From assembly GCA_016839665.1 (NCBI GenBank), contig JAEOTU010000197.1, forward strand, positions 1-9,648: a stretch of 9,648 nucleotides of DNA, in the 5' to 3' direction. The notes under the pieces were generated by a model. The model had not been told where the DNA came from. It was given only the letters and a program-made list of their open reading frames with translations, and ran no database searches. A program made the position numbers and the translations under genes. Below are positions 6,893 through 9,648 of the stretch, one piece after another (within the stretch, counting starts at the first letter, position 1; each line of letters begins with the position of its first letter). The stretch comes from Candidatus Hodarchaeota archaeon (GTDB lineage Archaea; Asgardarchaeota; Heimdallarchaeia; Hodarchaeales; Hodarchaeaceae).

Positions 6893-7318
6893 CTAATCTC
6901 CTTTTACATCTCCCACCACTTCTCCCATCTCACTTGTTTTCCCTAAACTTTCAGTTTGAAGCTTTTGAATTCGATCAATTTCGTCTAGTAGCGTCCGAAT
7001 ACTAGTCGGTTTTGTGAAAAAACCAATAGCACCTGCTTCTATGGCATCTTTCTCAACTCGTTTCTCTGCACTGACAAATAAGACTTTAGCATTGGGAGTT
7101 TTTCTGAGGATTTCCTTCATTGCAACTAAACCATCAAGAACTGGCATTCGGTAATCCATAATAATGATATCAGGTTTGATAGGAAGCTCAGAAAACTTTT
7201 TAATTGCCTCCTTACCGTTGTTGGCGCTATCAACAATATCGTGACCTTCCATCATCAAGAGTTTTGTATAGATCATAAGAAGATCACGCTCATCGTCAAC
7301 TAGGAGTATCCGCGCCAT
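6893..7318 (-). CDS. Stand-alone response-regulator receiver (CheY-like)
   Basis: A 141-residue cytosolic phospho-acceptor protein consisting of one receiver domain (about 1-118) and a short polar tail. All signature residues are present: acidic pair Asp8/Asp9 (LLVDDE), phospho-acceptor Asp55 (IIMDYRMPVLDG), Ser83 (VSAE) in the Thr/Ser switch position, and Lys103 (FTKP). There is no DNA-binding or enzymatic output domain, so it must act by binding a partner, as CheY-like or phosphorelay proteins do. No histidine kinase is visible in the window. ATG 7318 has GAGG 11 bases upstream (7330-7333), slightly long spacing. The gene is convergent with the methyltransferase and separated by 354 bases from the minus-strand TPR gene, so it is likely transcribed alone. 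Confidence 0.95.
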   Translation of the reverse strand: MARILLVDDERDLLMIYTKLLMMEGHDIVDSANNGKEAIKKFSELPIKPDIIIMDYRMPVLDGLVAMKEILRKTPNAKVLFVSAEKRVEKDAIEAGAIGFFTKPTSIRTLLDEIDRIQKLQTESLGKTSEMGEVVGDVKGD

Positions 7319-7399
7319 GAAATCATTCGCCTCAATGGAATGGAAAGATAGTCATTTCCCAATAGGAGGGGAGACGTTATCTTTGATTTAAAATGTTAT

Positions 7400-7498
7400 A
7401 TGAATTCAACTAGGGAGTTTCTCTCTTCTTTATTAAACTCACCCATTCAAGTTTTAGAAATAGGTATAGATGTGGATAAATTAATCAAAACAATGTGA
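7400..7498 (+). CDS. Possible 32-residue small protein
   Basis: An ATG-to-TGA frame encodes a 32-residue peptide containing REFLSSLLNSPIQVLEIGI, which has a plausible amphipathic composition. There is no ribosome-binding site close to the ATG; the AGGAGGGGAG at 7363-7372 is about 27 bases away. A frame of this length is not rare by chance, and I would treat it as unproven. Confidence 0.12.
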   Translation: MNSTREFLSSLLNSPIQVLEIGIDVDKLIKTM

Positions 7499-7508
7499 TT
7501 TTATCTCA

Positions 7509-7517
7509 TATAAAAAA
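7509..7517 (+). promoter_or_regulatory. TATA-like box for the candidate small transcript
   Basis: TATAAAAAA is the most TATA-like string in this gap. Its centre lies about 26 bases before ATG 7539, the spacing expected for a leaderless archaeal transcript starting at or near that ATG. Confidence 0.4.
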
Positions 7518-7538
7518 TCGTTGTAATCTATATTAAAC

Positions 7539-7652
7539 ATGATAATAGAACTTGATAGAGAGGCAAGTTATGGGGACGAAAAGTTAAAAATTGTGCAAGG
7601 TTTTAAAACAAAACCAGAAGACTGTAACAATGATTATGTACCATTGTCTTGA
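7539..7652 (+). CDS. Possible leaderless 37-residue small protein
   Basis: An ATG-to-TGA frame encodes 37 residues, polar and mixed-charge (MIIELDREASYGDEKLKI at the start), with one cysteine and no membrane segment. The ATG is where transcription would begin from the box at 7509-7517, so it would be leaderless. I recognise no family. The same bases contain three hairpins, so a non-coding RNA is an equal or better reading. Confidence 0.2.
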   Translation: MIIELDREASYGDEKLKIVQGFKTKPEDCNNDYVPLS

Positions 7653-7662
7653 GCTGTTTTTT
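7539..7662 (+). ncRNA. Candidate structured small RNA with three hairpins and a T-run
   Basis: Three perfect 6-base stems follow in order: AACTTG/CAAGTT (7549-7554 with 7564-7569, 9-base loop), GGTTTT/AAAACC (7599-7604 with 7610-7615, 5-base loop) and ACAATG/CATTGT (7627-7632 with 7642-7647, 9-base loop). A T6 run at 7657-7662 follows the last hairpin, and a TATA-like box precedes the stretch at proper distance. Together they outline a transcript of about 120 bases. Against it: stems are short, AT-rich DNA yields such stems by chance, and the last hairpins could instead end the minus-strand TPR transcript. It does not match C/D-box guide RNAs or tRNAs. Confidence 0.25.
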
Positions 7663-7672
7663 GATCTTTCTC

Positions 7673-8281
7673 TTACAATAGATCAAGTACATCTTTCAAC
7701 TGTTCTTTCTCATCTTCTGATAATCCCTCCATACTAGGCGTTACAAGATCCGCCTCTTCTGATATTCTCATCGAGATCTCTAATGATCTCTCCAAGAAAT
7801 ATTTAGCTTTGTCCTCCATCTTTTTATATTTATAAGCTGTCGATATAATGTACATACTCGTCGCAATGCCCTTTTCATATCCAATGTCTTCCGTTACCTC
7901 AAGAGCTTCTTCAGTAAGGTCGAAAGATTTCATGAACTCTTTTCTTTCCATAGCAAGAACCCATGCGAGGTTTAGAAGAGCTTCTGCCACTCCTTTCTTG
8001 TAGTTATGGGCTCTTGCAAGGGCTAGCGATTCCGCTGTGATCTCTAAGAAATTATCAAAAGAATTGTTTTTCCAATGAATAATTCCTATTTGGTTTCGTA
8101 TATCACATTCAGGTTGGACAAAATCCAAATTTTCTGCTTCTTCCAGATTTGCTTTTAATAATTTAATAGCTTCGTCAAAGGAGCCTTCTTCAGCCATCGT
8201 GATAGCTTTCTTGATTTCTTTTTTAAACTTGGTTAGAATTTCAGGATCAACTTTCTGATCTTCTTCAACCATTTTACTCAA
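7673..8281 (-). CDS. Small TPR-repeat protein
   Basis: A 202-residue, all-helical cytosolic protein made of about four tetratricopeptide-type helix pairs (approximately 24-57, 63-96, 100-133 and 140-173). The first is the clearest, with AEEGSFDEAIKLLKANLEEA; others show the small-residue and ALxLAxxxNY pattern (SLALARAHNYKKGVAEALLNLA is split over repeats two and three). Such scaffolds bind protein partners; there is no catalytic motif, signal peptide or membrane segment, and the tail is acidic. The chosen start is TTG 8281, with GGAG 8 bases upstream on the minus strand (8290-8293); ATG 8272 is an alternative that removes three residues. The receiver gene lies 354 bases downstream on the same strand, too far to assume an operon. 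Its partner is unknown. Confidence 0.85.
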   Translation of the reverse strand: MSKMVEEDQKVDPEILTKFKKEIKKAITMAEEGSFDEAIKLLKANLEEAENLDFVQPECDIRNQIGIIHWKNNSFDNFLEITAESLALARAHNYKKGVAEALLNLAWVLAMERKEFMKSFDLTEEALEVTEDIGYEKGIATSMYIISTAYKYKKMEDKAKYFLERSLEISMRISEEADLVTPSMEGLSEDEKEQLKDVLDLL

Positions 8282-8534
8282 TTTATTCGCTCCATGACAC
8301 TTTTGAGGGATATTAACAATGAAACAATCACTTTAATAAAATAATTAACATAATTACTGAACATATATTTATTATATTCTTTTATTAGACCTTCGTTTTT
8401 ATCTTTTTCTTGAAAATCACTTCAAATAAATTCAAAATGATGGTTGTTCTTTTATGAATCTTCGAATTTATCAACCTAATATTCACCAATGAAGGTAAGA
8501 CATCTTAATCGTATTGAAATGAATTGGGATCCAT
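8282..8534. other. Divergent intergenic region between TPR gene and sfsA
   Basis: This 253-base AT-rich gap separates two divergent genes and must carry both promoters. TATA-like strings cluster at about 8361-8385 and could serve the minus strand. An 8-base inverted repeat, ATAAATTC (8426-8433) and GAATTTAT (8464-8471), spans 30 bases. I see no gene or known RNA here. Confidence 0.45.
8526..8531 (+). promoter_or_regulatory. Probable ribosome-binding site of sfsA
   Basis: GGGATC resembles the GGTGATC consensus and lies 3 bases before ATG 8535, which is closer than usual. An upstream ATG at 8519 is out of frame, so 8535 remains the best start. Confidence 0.35.
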
Positions 8535-9251
8535 ATGAAGTGTGAAGGACCTAACTATCTAGCAAAATTCACAGCGCGTCCAAACCGATTTTTAGCTAAG
8601 GTTATATTAAATTCCCCCACACAGTCAGAGAAAGTTATAGAAGCTCATGTGCCAGACCCAGGAAGATTAAAAGAACTACTTCGACCTAACGTTACGGTTT
8701 TACTTCGGAAAAGTTCTAAACAGACACGTAAAACCCAATACTCATTGATTGGTGTGAAAACAGGGAATTTATGGGTAAACATTGATTCTCACCTGACAAA
8801 TCGCTTATTTAAGGAAGAATTCCATAAAATTCCACGTTTTCGACAATACAAAATCATTCAGTCAGAATACACCTATAGAAACAGCCGATTAGATTTTTTG
8901 ATGCTTAACGTTGATAGCAAACAAAAAGCTTTAGTGGAAATCAAAAGTGTGACATTAGTGAAAAATGAGTTGGCTCTTTTTCCAGATGCACCAACAATAA
9001 GGGGAGTTAAACATGTGAACGACTTAATCAATGCAGTTTATGAAGAATATCAATCATTTATAGTATTTATGATTAAAAGAAGTGATGGTTTTTCTTTCAA
9101 ACCAAACAAGGATTTAGATCCCCTTTTTTCTCAAGCGCTTATCAATGCTGAAAAGAAAGGTGTGCAGGTGTGTGCTGTACGATGCTCTTATGATCCATTA
9201 GTAAAGGGGGAGTTGAATGTTCTTGGCGAAGTTCCTATTAAATACCACTAG
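8535..9251 (+). CDS. sfsA: SfsA family DNA-binding / nuclease-fold protein
   Basis: A 238-residue SfsA homologue, full length for the family (usually about 230-240). SfsA was named as a sugar fermentation stimulation protein in Escherichia coli; members have an N-terminal OB-like domain and a C-terminal PD-(D/E)XK nuclease-like domain and bind DNA, but their role is poorly understood. Family signatures here are EAHVPDPGRLKELL (36-49, usually HVPNPGRL), SRLDFLML (117-124), LVEIKSVTLVKN (133-144) and ALFPDAPTIRGVKHVNDL (147-164). Asp120, Glu135 and Lys137 fit the PD-(D/E)XK catalytic triad, so the nuclease-like site looks intact. It is divergent from the TPR gene and 147 bases upstream of dinB in the same direction; a shared transcript is possible but dinB has its own plausible leader. 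Confidence 0.95.
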   Translation: MKCEGPNYLAKFTARPNRFLAKVILNSPTQSEKVIEAHVPDPGRLKELLRPNVTVLLRKSSKQTRKTQYSLIGVKTGNLWVNIDSHLTNRLFKEEFHKIPRFRQYKIIQSEYTYRNSRLDFLMLNVDSKQKALVEIKSVTLVKNELALFPDAPTIRGVKHVNDLINAVYEEYQSFIVFMIKRSDGFSFKPNKDLDPLFSQALINAEKKGVQVCAVRCSYDPLVKGELNVLGEVPIKYH

Positions 9252-9398
9252 TCATATCACATTGTAGCAACTCTTTTCTTTGTTTAAAAAAAAAGATTAT
9301 CCTTTCATAATAAAAGGAAAGTACTCATTTCTACTTTTACAAAGGTGATTCAAAGATTTTTATCATCACTGATATCTAGCAAAGTTGGTGATTCCATA
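9252..9398 (+). other. Leader region between sfsA and dinB
   Basis: T-rich CTCTTTTCTTTG at 9271-9282 just after sfsA may end its transcript. TTTAAAAAA at 9284-9292 and ATAATAAAA at about 9307-9315 are TATA-like and could start a dinB transcript near 9312 or 9337. CCTTT/AAAGG (9301-9305 with 9313-9317) is a weak hairpin. The right part has two GGTGAT copies and the hairpin described separately. Confidence 0.4.
9365..9392 (+). promoter_or_regulatory. Hairpin that would cover the dinB ribosome-binding site
   Basis: ATCACTGAT (9365-9373) can pair with GTTGGTGAT (9384-9392) in nine contiguous pairs, three of them G-U, with a 10-base loop. The 3' arm contains the dinB ribosome-binding site GGTGAT (9387-9392). 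The same ATCAC can instead pair with an upstream GGTGAT at 9344-9349. This is a predicted structure only. Confidence 0.3.
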
Positions 9399-9648
9399 TT
9401 GGAATGGAACCACGTTATACTCCATGTGGATTTGGATTCCTTTTTCGCAAGTGTTCATATAAAGTATAATCCTTTTCTAAGAGGGTATCCGGTAATAATA
9501 GGAGCGGATCCCCGAAACGGTGAGGGGCGGGGAGTAGTATCCACGTGTTCGTATGAGGCCAGAGCTTATAACATTCATTCTGCATTACCAATATCAAAAG
9601 CATTTAAACAGTGCCCTCATGGAATTTACATCTGTTCAGGAAAACAAA
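9399..9648 (+). CDS. dinB: Y-family DNA polymerase IV, N-terminal part (3' end outside window)
   Basis: The first 83 residues of a translesion DNA polymerase (DinB/Dpo4 type), which copies past damaged bases at low fidelity. The opening [11 protein letters not shown] carries the first metal-binding aspartate (Asp11), Asp13, and Phe16 in the steric-gate position that excludes ribonucleotides. [20 protein letters not shown] and then [18 protein letters not shown] match the family's fingers region, including the YEAR nucleotide-contact motif. The start chosen is TTG 9399: GGTGAT ends 6 bases before it and the resulting N-terminus ([13 protein letters not shown]) has the usual short lead-in. The frame stays open upstream, and GTG 9345 is an alternative, but it would add an atypical 18 residues. 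The gene is cut by the window edge, so the thumb and little-finger domains are not seen. Confidence 0.93.
   Translation, partial: MEWNHVILHVDLDSFFASVHIKYNPFLRGYPVIIGADPRNGEGRGVVSTCSYEARAYNIHSALPISKAFKQCPHGIYICSGKQ

Larger units (their letters stand above)
7319..7672. other. 354-base gene-poor gap with candidate small plus-strand units
   Basis: Both flanking genes are on the minus strand, so this gap must hold the receiver's promoter and the end of the TPR transcript. On the plus strand it also holds two short frames, 7400-7498 (32 codons) and 7539-7652 (37 codons), a TATA-like box at 7509-7517, three 6-base hairpins between 7549 and 7647, and a T6 run at 7657-7662. No tRNA or other known RNA family is recognisable. 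Confidence 0.5.

Noticed and set aside
6884..6901. Repeated CTAATCTC at the end of the receiver gene
   Set aside because: Only two copies of a short motif, partly in coding sequence. It is not evidence of a repeat array or CRISPR.
7539..7662. C/D-box guide RNA
   Set aside because: ATGATAA only loosely resembles a C box and no CTGA D box occurs near the 3' end.
8426..8471. Inverted repeat ATAAATTC/GAATTTAT as an operator
   Set aside because: All but one base pair is A-T and the 30-base spacing is not distinctive. It was left as a note in the intergenic entry.
9415..9603. Minus-strand 62-codon frame at the right end
   Set aside because: It is opposite the conserved dinB motifs and has no independent support.

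Overview
The window looks like chromosomal DNA of an AT-rich archaeon, most plausibly an Asgard lineage (Heimdallarchaeia-like is my best guess; this is inference from style, not a marker gene). The signs are: translation starts preceded by GGTGA/GGTGAT or GAGG, which match the usual archaeal 16S tail; frequent GTG and TTG starts; TATA-like boxes about 25-30 bases before likely transcript starts; a large secreted protein ending in a Ser/Thr-rich stalk plus one membrane helix and a basic tail; and a stand-alone response-regulator receiver. There are no rRNA or tRNA genes, insertion sequences or CRISPR arrays.

Layout. 1-491 (+): the 3' part of a PLP-dependent class I/II aminotransferase, cut by the window edge just before its catalytic lysine. 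768-3101 (+): a secreted, membrane-anchored M6-type zinc metalloprotease with extra ectodomains. 3156-4145 (-): an EamA/DMT transporter, convergent with the protease. 4270-6835 (+): a tight three-gene run of endonuclease IV (AP endonuclease), a flavin-reductase-like FMN protein, and a beta-class amino DNA methyltransferase with an SPPY motif. 6893-7318 (-): a receiver-only response regulator. 7319-7672: the only gene-poor gap over 300 bases; it carries a plus-strand candidate for a small structured RNA or tiny leaderless gene. 7673-8281 (-): a short TPR protein. 8535-9251 (+): SfsA. 9399-9648 (+): the 5' end of a Y-family DNA polymerase (DinB/Dpo4), running off the window.

How the genes fit together. 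The right two thirds is enriched in DNA-maintenance functions: abasic-site repair (Nfo), base methylation, a PD-(D/E)XK-fold DNA-binding protein (SfsA) and lesion bypass (DinB). Nfo, the flavin reductase and the methyltransferase are spaced closely enough to share a transcript; no restriction endonuclease is visible, so the methyltransferase looks solitary within this window. The receiver and TPR proteins are probably signalling parts whose partners are elsewhere. The protease and transporter are ordinary cell-surface functions, though the domain composition of the protease is worth attention.

The most interesting non-coding signals are the candidate small transcript at about 7539-7662 and a hairpin that would bury the ribosome-binding site of dinB at 9365-9392. 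Both are hypotheses from reading alone.
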